Made by a program: the position numbers and the translations under genes | Notes under the pieces: model-generated | The model's input: only the letters and a program-made list of their open reading frames with translations | Told to the model about the DNA's origin: nothing | The model's database searches: none | Shown: positions 51,891-60,580 of the stretch, piece by piece | Position numbering within the stretch: the first letter of the stretch is position 1 | How the letters are laid out: every line of letters starts with the position of its first letter | Origin: Chryseobacterium aquaeductus | GTDB lineage: Bacteria; Bacteroidota; Bacteroidia; Flavobacteriales; Weeksellaceae | Assembly: GCF_905175375.1 (NCBI RefSeq) | Contig: NZ_CAJIMS010000001.1 | Coordinates: 62,001 to 126,000 of the forward strand | DNA: 64,000 nt | Direction of reading: 5' to 3'

Positions 51891-54221
51891 TTATTTTCTC
51901 CAGTTTATTTTTGAATGTTTTACATCCTCGGAATTGGTACCGATCATGATTTCAAATTCTCCCGGTTCCCAATCATATTTTAGAGCTCCGTTGTAGAATT
52001 TCAGCTGTTCAGGGCTGATGTCGAAGGTTACTTTTTTAGATTCACCCTTTTTCAGCATCACTTTTTGGAAACCTTTTAGTTCTTTTACAGGTCTTGTAAT
52101 GGTTCCTACCCAATCTCTAATATATAATTGTACCACCTCTGCACCGTCATAATTACCGGAATTGGTCACTGTAACTGAAGCCTGAACGGTTTGATTTCCT
52201 TTTGGATTTGCATTAGAAACCGCAACATCAGAATAATTGAATTTCGTATAACTCAAACCATAACCAAACGGATAAAGCGGTGTATTACACTCATCCATAT
52301 AATTAGAACGGAATCTTTCGTATTGGCACTTATCAACTTTATCTTGAGCTAAAGGGCGACCAGTATTTTTAGCATTATAATAAATAGGAACCTGTCCTAA
52401 ACTTCTTGGGAAAGTCATCGGAAGTTTCCCTGAAGGATTTACTTTTCCGAAAAGAACATCAGATATTGCGTTACCTGCTTCTGAACCTGCAAACCAAACA
52501 TTTAGAATGGCATCCGGAGTATCTTTTACATTCGTTAAAGCCAACGGGCGACCAGTGAAAAGCACCATTGCGATTGGTTTCCCTGTCTTTTTTAATTCAT
52601 TTAATAAATCAACCTGAGATTGAGGAATTGTGATTTCAGTTCTTGAAGAAGATTCTCCACTCATTTCAGCAGATTCTCCGATTGCTAAAACAATCACATC
52701 AGCCTTACTTGCAACCTCTACCGCCTCTTTAAGTAAAGCTTCTTTTGAACGATTATCTCTGTCTGTCTTCTTACCGTGAGCTGCGTAAATATCTTCTAAC
52801 TTTGAATCATAGTCGATATTTGCACCTTTTGCCGAAATAAATTTAACTTCTTTTCCAAAATTGGACTGAAGACCTTGCATTAGATTTATGGCATTGGCGT
52901 GTTTAGAAGCAACACTCCAAGTTCCAGGCATATTCATCGAGTTATTTACCAATGGACCGATCACTGCAACTGTTCCGGTTTTTTTCAAAGGTAAAACCTG
53001 ATTTTCATTTTTCATTAAAACCATTGACTGAGCAGCGGCATTTCTCGCGATATTACGGTTTTCCATATTGTAAACCTCTTTCGCAGCCAACTTCACATCA
53101 CCGTGTTTATATGGATTATCGAATAAACCTAAATCATATTTTGCCTCCAATATTCTTTTCGCAGCCATATCAATTTCGGCTTGCGTAATTTTTCCTTCAG
53201 CTAAAGATTTTTTTAATGTGGTTAAAAAGCCTTCTCCGACCATATCCATATCAACTCCCGCTTTCAAAGCTAAAGCAGAAACCTGTTGAAGATCTCCCAT
53301 TCCGTGGTCAACCATTTCATTGATACCTGTGTAGTCGGTCACCACAAATCCTTTAAATTTCCATTGATTTCTTAAAACCTCTGTTTGAAGCCATCTGTTT
53401 CCGGTTGCAGGAACTCCGTCAACCTCATTGAAAGAAGCCATTACCGAAGCCACACCCGCATCCACTGCCGCTTTGTAAGGCGGAAAATATTCATTGAACA
53501 TTCTCACATGGCTCATGTCAACCGTATTGTAATCTCTTCCTGCCTCACCTGCACCATACAATGCAAAGTGTTTTACACAGGCTAAAATATTGGTTCCGTT
53601 TGCCAAATCTTTTCCCTGATAACCATACACCATATTTTTTGCCACTTCACTTCCCAGATAAGGATCTTCACCAGAACCTTCAGAAACCCTTCCCCAACGT
53701 GGTTCACGTGAAATATCAACCATTGGAGAGAAAGTCCAGTTGATTCCGTCAGCTGCGGCTTCTCTTGCGGCAACTCTTGCAGATTGCTGAACCAGATTCA
53801 TATCAAATGAAGCTGCTAAACCTAACGGAATAGGAAACGTGGTTTCGTAACCATGAATAACATCCATCCCGAAAATTAAAGGAATTTTCAGACGGCTGTT
53901 TTCTACCGCTACTTTTTGGACGGCTTTAATTTTTTCTGCACCTTTTATATTGAAAAGCCCACCAACTAAACCTTGCTCTACTTTTTTTCCTATGTCTGAA
54001 CTTTTTGCCAAACCTGTAGTAAAATCACCTGAGCTTGGTAAATTCAGCTGCCCTATTTTTTCATCTAAAGTCATTTTAGCCAAAAGTGCATCAACAAAAG
54101 CTTTTTTCTTTGCCTGATACTGTGCCGTCTGATAAGACTGCACGGGCTTCGTGACCATTTCCTGTGCCGAAAACATTGGCGCAAGTGCCAATGCTGCTAT
54201 TACAATTAAATTTTTACTCAT
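51891..54221 (-). CDS. bglX: Periplasmic beta-glucosidase (GH3, BglX-like)
   Basis: The enzyme removes glucose from the non-reducing ends of beta-glucosides. The 776-residue protein has a signal peptide (residues 1-19) and a GH3 N-domain with LTLDEKIGQL-type start and the nucleophile Asp296 in FVVTDYTG. A GH3 C-domain (TGRPLALTN) follows with the acid/base in the region after AIGESAEMSGESSSR. A C-terminal fibronectin type III-like domain ends the protein (VQASVTVTNSGNYDGAEVVQLY). It lies downstream of the esterase and the GH144 genes and could cut the beta-1,2-linked disaccharides they release. Confidence 0.94.
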   Translation of the reverse strand: MSKNLIVIAALALAPMFSAQEMVTKPVQSYQTAQYQAKKKAFVDALLAKMTLDEKIGQLNLPSSGDFTTGLAKSSDIGKKVEQGLVGGLFNIKGAEKIKAVQKVAVENSRLKIPLIFGMDVIHGYETTFPIPLGLAASFDMNLVQQSARVAAREAAADGINWTFSPMVDISREPRWGRVSEGSGEDPYLGSEVAKNMVYGYQGKDLANGTNILACVKHFALYGAGEAGRDYNTVDMSHVRMFNEYFPPYKAAVDAGVASVMASFNEVDGVPATGNRWLQTEVLRNQWKFKGFVVTDYTGINEMVDHGMGDLQQVSALALKAGVDMDMVGEGFLTTLKKSLAEGKITQAEIDMAAKRILEAKYDLGLFDNPYKHGDVKLAAKEVYNMENRNIARNAAAQSMVLMKNENQVLPLKKTGTVAVIGPLVNNSMNMPGTWSVASKHANAINLMQGLQSNFGKEVKFISAKGANIDYDSKLEDIYAAHGKKTDRDNRSKEALLKEAVEVASKADVIVLAIGESAEMSGESSSRTEITIPQSQVDLLNELKKTGKPIAMVLFTGRPLALTNVKDTPDAILNVWFAGSEAGNAISDVLFGKVNPSGKLPMTFPRSLGQVPIYYNAKNTGRPLAQDKVDKCQYERFRSNYMDECNTPLYPFGYGLSYTKFNYSDVAVSNANPKGNQTVQASVTVTNSGNYDGAEVVQLYIRDWVGTITRPVKELKGFQKVMLKKGESKKVTFDISPEQLKFYNGALKYDWEPGEFEIMIGTNSEDVKHSKINWRK

Positions 54222-54356
54222 AACTACTTCATTTTATAGGAATTTGTGAATCATCAATTTCATAAATTCATCTACTTTAATTATATACTTATTTTTTGTC
54301 AATGATTCTTTACAAAGCAAAGAAAAACTAAATTATTAATTTCTCAAAGATTTCTA

Positions 54357-55076
54357 TCATTTAATTATGTTAATATTTTTTCTTTTCGCTAACATCCATT
54401 CATACAAAGCAGGATTTGAATAAGTAGAATCCCAAGAGTTGTGATTGTCATTTGGGAAGATCGTTAATTCTGCGGAGGGATTGACAGGATGAAGTTTTTG
54501 GTAGAAATTAAAAGCATTTTCGGGTAAAACTACATCATCCATTCCGCCATGGAAAATTTTCATGTTGAGATTTTTGTATTGATGAATATTCGCATACATT
54601 ACTCTGTCAGTCGGTGCGCAAACCGAAACAACTGCTGCAAACATTTCGGGATGCTCCATTGCGAGTTTTAAAGTTCCCCAACCTCCCATTGAGAGTCCGG
54701 TAAGATAAATTCTTGAATCATCAATTTTATATTTTGACTGAATTTCTTTGATTAAATGATACACCGTAACGGTATCCCACCAAGAGTTTTCAGGACATTG
54801 TGGTGCTAAAATAGCAACAGGTTCTTTGATTAAATTTTTATAGGTAAACGGACTGTGTGCTTTTACTTTTTCGAGATCATTTCCTCTTTCTCCCGAGCCG
54901 TGAAGAAAAACAACCAACGGAACTTTACCTTTTACATTTTGAGGATAATCGAAAACGTAGGATATTTTTTCTGCACGTTTCACTTCTTTACTGAAAGTGC
55001 TTTTCAGTTCCTGAGCGTTTAGGCTTAATGAAAGTGGAAGAAGCAAAATTGGCAGATATTTTAATTTAAAATTCAT
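54357..55076 (-). CDS. Secreted alpha/beta hydrolase (esterase, prolyl oligopeptidase-like)
   Basis: The 239-residue protein has a signal peptide (LLLPLSLSLNAQ) and the alpha/beta-hydrolase nucleophile elbow GLSMGG with Ser129. Asp180 lies in HGGMDDVVLP and His212 in PNDNHNSWDS, giving a complete catalytic triad. The oxyanion segment FLHGSGERG lies near residue 57. It resembles phospholipase/carboxylesterase-like enzymes found in glycan loci; substrate may be acyl groups on glycans, which is inference. It lies 135 bases before the GH3 gene in the same direction. Confidence 0.88.
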   Translation of the reverse strand: MNFKLKYLPILLLPLSLSLNAQELKSTFSKEVKRAEKISYVFDYPQNVKGKVPLVVFLHGSGERGNDLEKVKAHSPFTYKNLIKEPVAILAPQCPENSWWDTVTVYHLIKEIQSKYKIDDSRIYLTGLSMGGWGTLKLAMEHPEMFAAVVSVCAPTDRVMYANIHQYKNLNMKIFHGGMDDVVLPENAFNFYQKLHPVNPSAELTIFPNDNHNSWDSTYSNPALYEWMLAKRKNINIIK

Positions 55077-55177
55077 ATTTCTTTAGATTTTGGCTAAAGC
55101 CGTTTGATTTTATTTTTTTTATAAACGGACTTAAGTCCGTTCCCATTAATAACAATCTATTTTGAGGTATTTTGATT

Positions 55178-55270
55178 AGCCCCGATAGAAGCGGCATCCT
55201 TTTTTGTTGCAGACGCAGCAAAGCGGAGACTGCAACAAAAAAGATACAGCGGATAGCGGGATTAAGCTCC
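55178..55270. repeat. Structured repeat (hairpin with conserved flanks), copy 2
   Basis: A 13-base perfect stem TTTTTTGTTGCAG (55200-55212)/CTGCAACAAAAAA (55230-55242), with flanks GAAGCGGCATCC and GATACAGCGGATAGC shared with 21064-21149, and outer CCCCG/CGGG and AGC/GCT pairs. It lies between the esterase and the second GH144-like gene. Confidence 0.75.
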
Positions 55271-55278
55271 TAAAAGAA

Positions 55279-56664
55279 CTATTTAATATTGTATTTTTCA
55301 GATTTGAAACTTAACTTTTTTAATCCTTGCTGAATTTCCGGAGCATTCATAAATAACTTCCAAAGAAATCCGGTGCGGTAATTTTCAATCATAGGAGCAA
55401 TTGTTCCTTGATCGATTGCTAAATATCGTGGGGTCGTCCAATTGTCATAATGAATCGACGTAGCGTCATAAAGACCCGCAGATCCCATGAATTCTGGTTT
55501 TTGAGTATACATAAACTTCAGAAAGTCCATAGATTCTTTCGGCGTATACGGAAAACTGCTTAGTGCAGCTGTTGGCGTAATTATTCCATGATCATTTTGT
55601 GGAAAATGTGCGTTGTAGCCTACTCTACCATCTTTATTTCTTGTATAACTCGCCGTAAGCCCCCAATAATTTTCTCCATATCCTTTCCATTGTTTTGGAT
55701 TTTCTACACAGTATTTGTAGTCGATCAAAACTTGGTTTTTGTTTAAATCAAAATAATTTTTGATCAACTTATCTGATAAATTGGTAGGATCTAAACCAAT
55801 GTAGGAATAATGTGACCAAAACAAAGGACCGCCATATTCTTCGGCACCATTATGCTTCACATACATCGGAAGACCGTATTTTGTTTTATCTGAAAGGTAG
55901 GTTCCGTTTCTCGTCCAGCCTTTATAATAAGTTTCGGCGTCGATTGAATAAGTAGGTGATGAGGCTGCCAAAATATAAGTGATCAAACATTCGTTATATC
56001 CTTGAAGCGGAAAATTCATTTCCCATTGATAATCGGGTGACCAGTGCCAGTATAAAACTTTTTCGCCACCTTTGGTATACCAATTCCACTGAACTCCTTT
56101 CCAAAGTTCATCGCATTTTTTGGCTAATGCTTTTTCTTCTGCGTTTCCGTTTTTGAAGTATTCACGAACCATTAAAATTCCTGAAGTCAAGAATGCAGTT
56201 TCAACTAAATCTCCGCCATTATCTTTCTTCCCGAAAGGTACGGTTTCTCCGGTTTCTCCGTTGATCCAATGTGACCAGACACCTTTATGACGGTCTGCTT
56301 TAGCAAGGAAATCCATCATTTTGTTCAGTCGCTTGATTGCATCCTTCCGTGGAACAAAACCTCTTTCAACTCCTACCAAAATAGTTGCCAATCCGAAACC
56401 CGAACCTCCGGTAGTGATCACGTGTTTATCATTATCAGGATAAATGTTGTCTTCGTGATAACGCTCTCTTCCCAACATTGAATTGGGCTCTGCGTAATCC
56501 CAGAAATATTTTAAGGCATCCTTCTGAACTTTATCCATCAACTGTTCATCTGAAATATTGCTCTTGACTGTTGTGTTTTGAGTAAAATTTTGAGTGGTTG
56601 ACGAGGTTGTTGTGCAAGATATAATGACTAAAGCCGAAATTCCTGTAAGTGCAAATTTTTTCAT
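55279..56664 (-). CDS. GH144-like lipoprotein (glucoamylase-family, putative beta-1,2-glucanase), copy 2
   Basis: A 461-residue lipoprotein (lipobox ending at Cys17 in VIISC) with the (alpha/alpha)6 glucoamylase-family fold of PF10091, now GH144 in CAZy. GH144's founding member is an endo-beta-1,2-glucanase from Chitinophaga. Segments include DALKYFWDYAEPNSMLGRER, TTGGSGFGLATILVG, DNGGDLVETAFL (Asp152 and Glu155, the D-x-x-E pair I recall as the catalytic region), VLYWHWSPDYQWEMNF and YLAIDQGTIAPMIENYRTGF. It is a paralog of the next gene and, by its lipid anchor, probably surface-exposed. Confidence 0.85.
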   Translation of the reverse strand: MKKFALTGISALVIISCTTTSSTTQNFTQNTTVKSNISDEQLMDKVQKDALKYFWDYAEPNSMLGRERYHEDNIYPDNDKHVITTGGSGFGLATILVGVERGFVPRKDAIKRLNKMMDFLAKADRHKGVWSHWINGETGETVPFGKKDNGGDLVETAFLTSGILMVREYFKNGNAEEKALAKKCDELWKGVQWNWYTKGGEKVLYWHWSPDYQWEMNFPLQGYNECLITYILAASSPTYSIDAETYYKGWTRNGTYLSDKTKYGLPMYVKHNGAEEYGGPLFWSHYSYIGLDPTNLSDKLIKNYFDLNKNQVLIDYKYCVENPKQWKGYGENYWGLTASYTRNKDGRVGYNAHFPQNDHGIITPTAALSSFPYTPKESMDFLKFMYTQKPEFMGSAGLYDATSIHYDNWTTPRYLAIDQGTIAPMIENYRTGFLWKLFMNAPEIQQGLKKLSFKSEKYNIK

Positions 56665-56869
56665 TTTTAAATTTTATTTTAAAAACTTTATCAAAGATTT
56701 TAAACTCTGATAAAGCTACAAGTTTTAACTGGTTTTCTTTTTTTGTAATTAGCTAAATTTTGAACACCAAGCATAAAGTTGTATTTGAAAAAGATCGCTT
56801 AGAGTTTTACAAATCCGCTAAAGCTTATAAAAGTAGATACTTTAATTTAAAATTACAAATATTCTCGTT

Positions 56870-58273
56870 CTAAAAACCGTGCTGGGAAGAGTGAAAACCT
56901 AATTTTAAAAGACCTTGTCTAACATCTGGAGCGTTCATAAAAAGATTCCACAAAAATTGGTTCTTATGATTCTCAATCATTGGCGAAATCGTCCCTTGAT
57001 CAATCGCTAAATATCTCGGAGTCACCCAATTGAAATGTACAGAATATGCATCATACGGTCCGGCAACACCCACATATTTGTTGTAGTTTTCGTTGTATAA
57101 AAACCTCAGCATATTCATACTTTCTGTCGGCGTATATGGCATACTAGAAAGAGCGGCAGTTGGTGTGATGACTCCTAAATCATTATTTGGCTGATGTGCC
57201 GAATAACCTGTAGAGCCATCTGCATTTCGAGAATAACTTGCCGTAAGTCCCCAGCTTTTAGAATTATAACCCAACCATCCTTTAGGATTGGTAACAGAAT
57301 ACTGATACATGATTTTTGCATGATTGGTAGTTGCTGTTCCATAATTTACATAGTCATCTGAAAGACCTCTAGGATCAAGCCCTAAAAATGAATAGTGGGA
57401 CCAAAACATAGGACCAATATTTCCTGTAGCTCCGTTATGAGCCACAACAAGAGGGTTTCCGTAAAGACTTCCTGCATTGGAAATAGCACCATTTCGAGCC
57501 CAACCTTGAGTATAAACCGGTTTATTGATTGCAAATGTGGGCGATGCTGCAGCAAGAACATATGTTATCAAAGTTTCATCGAACCCCTGAATTTTATGAT
57601 TCATTGCAAAATCATAATTAGGAGACCAATGCCAATACAAAACACTTTCACCTTTGGTATACCAATTCCATTCTATTCCTTTGAAAAGTGCATCAGCTTT
57701 CTGAGATATTGCCAATTCCGATGGGTCTGTTGAGTTTTTAAAATATTCTCTTACACAAACGAGACCTTGAGCTAAAAAAGCAGTTTCTACAAGATCTCCA
57801 CCGTTATCTTTGGTTAGAGCGGGATCGCCAAAGGGAATTACCTGCCCATTAGTTCCGTTCATCCAATGTGGCCATGCACCATGGAATCTGTTGGCATTCT
57901 GTAGAAAGTTGAGTGCTGTTGTCAATCTTGAAACTGCGTCAGCTTTTGTTACATAACCATTTTTGATCCCTACCAAAATTGTCATTAATCCAAAACCAGA
58001 TCCTCCCGCCGAAACGACGTTAGCATCTTGTCCCGGATTATCGGTATGGTATCTTTCTCTGGCAAGTTTTGAATTGCTTTCTGCGTAGTCCCAAAAATAT
58101 TTTAAAGCATCTTTCTGCACCATCTCTAGGAGTTGGGCGTCGGTGTACTGAGTAGTGACAGGTGTATTTGGAGTTTCAACTATTGTCTGCTGTTCTTGAT
58201 TTTCATTAGAAGAACAACTGCCACATAAAAATATGGCAGTTGTTAAAAATATTATGAAATTTTTGGATCTCAT
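56870..58273 (-). CDS. GH144-like lipoprotein (glucoamylase-family, putative beta-1,2-glucanase), copy 1
   Basis: A 467-residue lipoprotein (lipobox ending at Cys20 in FLCGSC), close to the 55279 product along its whole length: DALKYFWDYAESNSKLARER, SAGGSGFGLMTILVG, DNGGDLVETAFL (Asp160, Glu163), VLYWHWSPNYDFAMN and YLAIDQGTISPMIENHKNQF. It should also act on beta-1,2-glucan at the surface or in the periplasm, perhaps with a different product length. Only three bases separate it from the LamG gene, so it belongs to the SusC/SusD operon; the 205-base gap to copy 2 shows no gene. Confidence 0.87.
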   Translation of the reverse strand: MRSKNFIIFLTTAIFLCGSCSSNENQEQQTIVETPNTPVTTQYTDAQLLEMVQKDALKYFWDYAESNSKLARERYHTDNPGQDANVVSAGGSGFGLMTILVGIKNGYVTKADAVSRLTTALNFLQNANRFHGAWPHWMNGTNGQVIPFGDPALTKDNGGDLVETAFLAQGLVCVREYFKNSTDPSELAISQKADALFKGIEWNWYTKGESVLYWHWSPNYDFAMNHKIQGFDETLITYVLAAASPTFAINKPVYTQGWARNGAISNAGSLYGNPLVVAHNGATGNIGPMFWSHYSFLGLDPRGLSDDYVNYGTATTNHAKIMYQYSVTNPKGWLGYNSKSWGLTASYSRNADGSTGYSAHQPNNDLGVITPTAALSSMPYTPTESMNMLRFLYNENYNKYVGVAGPYDAYSVHFNWVTPRYLAIDQGTISPMIENHKNQFLWNLFMNAPDVRQGLLKLGFHSSQHGF

Positions 58274-58276
58274 GAA

Positions 58277-59128
58277 TTACAATTTTCCTGTGTAGAGTGC
58301 TTGAACTTCGGTTGTACTTAATGCTACATCATATAATCTAAATTGATCCAAACCTCCCTTCCATGTTGACCTCAACCAATCATCTGCTGCATCATTGTTT
58401 ACCGTTTTCGGACCTGCTCCTAACCTGAATGCATTTGCTGTAGCATTATTCATATTAATATTACCATGGTTTGTCCAAGTTGCTTGATTAGTGTTTGCAA
58501 CACCATTAATATACAATGTCATTTTACTAGTATTTGCATCATAAGCTAAAGCACAATGTTTCCATGTATTATCAGCAATTCCTGGTACAGCATTATTTCC
58601 TTCCCATGTAAACCATGTATCTGCCATATTTTTATCTACAACTGGAAACTTAATTTGAGTACCAGTAGCATTTGTTTCAAAAAATAACATCGCCTGTGCA
58701 CCAGACCAATGTCCATTAGAAGATGGGACGCTAAAAATATATTCTGGTCCATTGTTTCCATTATTATTTTTGGTTTGTCCGTTTAGTTTAAACCAAAATG
58801 CAACAGTAAAACTTTTAGAAGCTGAAATCCAATCATTTGGCTTTGCATATACAATATGTTTTAAACCTTCACCTTGCATAGCTTTTCCTGTTATTCCAGT
58901 AATAGAATTTGTAGTATTGCTTTGCGGAAAACTCGCTTTGATATTATCAACCGCCAATTTTAAAGGATCGGTTGTATTTAGATCAAAATTTACATAGAAT
59001 TTTAAAGGTCCTCCTGGAAGATTTGTATCTTGTGGATAATCTTCCAATTCTGGACGATCCATATTCTGACAACTTAATGTTAGTAATGAAATACTAAGCA
59101 GTCCTATTATTTTTTTTAAATTTTTCAT
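58277..59128 (-). CDS. LamG/concanavalin-like lipoprotein, probable surface glycan-binding protein
   Basis: A 283-residue lipoprotein (lipobox ending at Cys20 in LLTLSC). Residues about 40-280 form a LamG/ConA-like sandwich: SKSFTVAFWFKLNG, NTWKHCALAYDANTSKMTLYINGVAN, WKGGLDQFRLYDVALSTTEVQALY are classical LamG motifs. No catalytic residues are visible. Its position behind SusD, where SusE/F or surface glycan-binding proteins usually stand, suggests that it holds the polysaccharide at the surface. Same operon, 12 bases from susD. Confidence 0.88.
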   Translation of the reverse strand: MKNLKKIIGLLSISLLTLSCQNMDRPELEDYPQDTNLPGGPLKFYVNFDLNTTDPLKLAVDNIKASFPQSNTTNSITGITGKAMQGEGLKHIVYAKPNDWISASKSFTVAFWFKLNGQTKNNNGNNGPEYIFSVPSSNGHWSGAQAMLFFETNATGTQIKFPVVDKNMADTWFTWEGNNAVPGIADNTWKHCALAYDANTSKMTLYINGVANTNQATWTNHGNINMNNATANAFRLGAGPKTVNNDAADDWLRSTWKGGLDQFRLYDVALSTTEVQALYTGKL

Positions 59129-59140
59129 TTTTTATATATA

Positions 59141-60562
59141 TTAATAATTAGGATTTTGAACTAGGACACCTCCGGATTGATCAATAGCAGACTGAGGAAT
59201 AGGATAATGCTTGTGTTTGTCCTGATAGCCCAACGTTCCTAGAACAGATACCGCATCGCCCCATCTTACCAAATCATAAAATCTTTCACCTTCCATTCCG
59301 AATTCGACTCTTCTCTCTTGTTTGATAGCAGCCAAAGTAGCACTAACATTTCCTAATCCAGCTCTTGTTCTTATCATGTTAAGATATGTTGTAGCCTTTG
59401 CTACATTACCTGATTGCAATGCAGCCTCCGCCGCAATTAAGAGAACATCTGCATAACGAAGTACTTTAATATTTGTCCAGTGATTTTTATTCTCACCCTC
59501 TAATGTTCGTCTGCTTGGAAGAGTGTATGCTTTTTTATTCCAGTTCGGTTGTGCTAAACCTGTTGGAAGTATATTTCCAAACCCATCGCTGGTTCCTTCC
59601 TGCAAAATTGTAGCAGCTTTTCTTTTATCATTAGGTTCATATGCGTTGACAAGATTTGTTGTAGGTACATTGAAACCCCAGCCTAAATCCCATGTTCCTG
59701 CACCTCTCACTCCTTGAGATTCCCAATAATTATTACTATAATTAACGCCTCCCAATCTCGCAAATTGAATTTCCCAAACAGACTCTTTCCCATTATCTGC
59801 TCCATCAAAGAAAAGTTTGTCATAATCAGGATTAAGTGAATATATTCCTGAATTGATTACCTCTTCTGCATATATAAGCGATTGCGACCAATTACCTTGA
59901 TAAAGTTCTAATTTAGCTAAATAAGATTTTGCCATACCACTTGTAGCCCTACCTTCCTGACCTGACCAAGTTGCTGGAAGTACAGACGCAGCTGCAACTA
60001 AATCAGCTTTTATTTGAGCATCAACCTCGGCAATTGTTGATTTTGCTTTAATAACATCTTGTGGTGAAATAATTGGATTTAGTACTAAAGGAATTTCACC
60101 ATAATCTCTTCTTAACTCAAAATACAAAAATCCTCTAACTGCCTGAGCTTCTGCTTTATTTATTAAACTTCCATTATCCGTGAAATTTTCAGATTTTTTG
60201 ATGATTGAATTACAATCATAGATAATGTTATAATGCCCAGACCAATTGTCATTTGCTTCTGCTTTTACTTTTGAATATTGATAATTATCCATTATAGTCC
60301 CCATCTCGGCGGCATCATTTGCAGTACTGCCCTTCATTGCGTCATCAGATCTTATACTCTGAAACCAATGTTTAGTCCAATTCGAAACCCCAGCCTGAGT
60401 TCTTAATTTTGAGTAAACTCCATATACTTCAGCTTGTAGACCTCCTTCAGAAAGATCACCAGTTGTTGATTGTCCTAACGGTTTCCTATCTAAGAAGTCA
60501 TCTCCACATGACATTATGCCTAAGAAAGATATTGAAACTATTAGTATTTTTATTTTTTTCAT
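59141..60562 (-). CDS. susD: RagB/SusD family nutrient-binding lipoprotein
   Basis: SusD-type lipoproteins form the lid over the SusC pore and bind the glycan. The 473-residue protein has a lipobox ending at Cys19 (GIMSC), then CGDDFLDRKPLG, the SusD helices with YDCNSIIKKSE, AEAQAVRGFLYFELRRDYGEIPLV and the C-terminal RRVEFGMEGERFYDLVRWGDA, all standard family motifs. It lies 18 bases behind SusC. Substrate is inferred from the linked GH144 genes. Confidence 0.95.
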   Translation of the reverse strand: MKKIKILIVSISFLGIMSCGDDFLDRKPLGQSTTGDLSEGGLQAEVYGVYSKLRTQAGVSNWTKHWFQSIRSDDAMKGSTANDAAEMGTIMDNYQYSKVKAEANDNWSGHYNIIYDCNSIIKKSENFTDNGSLINKAEAQAVRGFLYFELRRDYGEIPLVLNPIISPQDVIKAKSTIAEVDAQIKADLVAAASVLPATWSGQEGRATSGMAKSYLAKLELYQGNWSQSLIYAEEVINSGIYSLNPDYDKLFFDGADNGKESVWEIQFARLGGVNYSNNYWESQGVRGAGTWDLGWGFNVPTTNLVNAYEPNDKRKAATILQEGTSDGFGNILPTGLAQPNWNKKAYTLPSRRTLEGENKNHWTNIKVLRYADVLLIAAEAALQSGNVAKATTYLNMIRTRAGLGNVSATLAAIKQERRVEFGMEGERFYDLVRWGDAVSVLGTLGYQDKHKHYPIPQSAIDQSGGVLVQNPNY

Positions 60563-60580
60563 TTGATAATTTTTAAATAA

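Noticed and set aside
54222..54356. TTGACA and TATAAT before bglX as a sigma70-type promoter
   Set aside because: Spacing is only about 11 bases and this phylum uses a different consensus.
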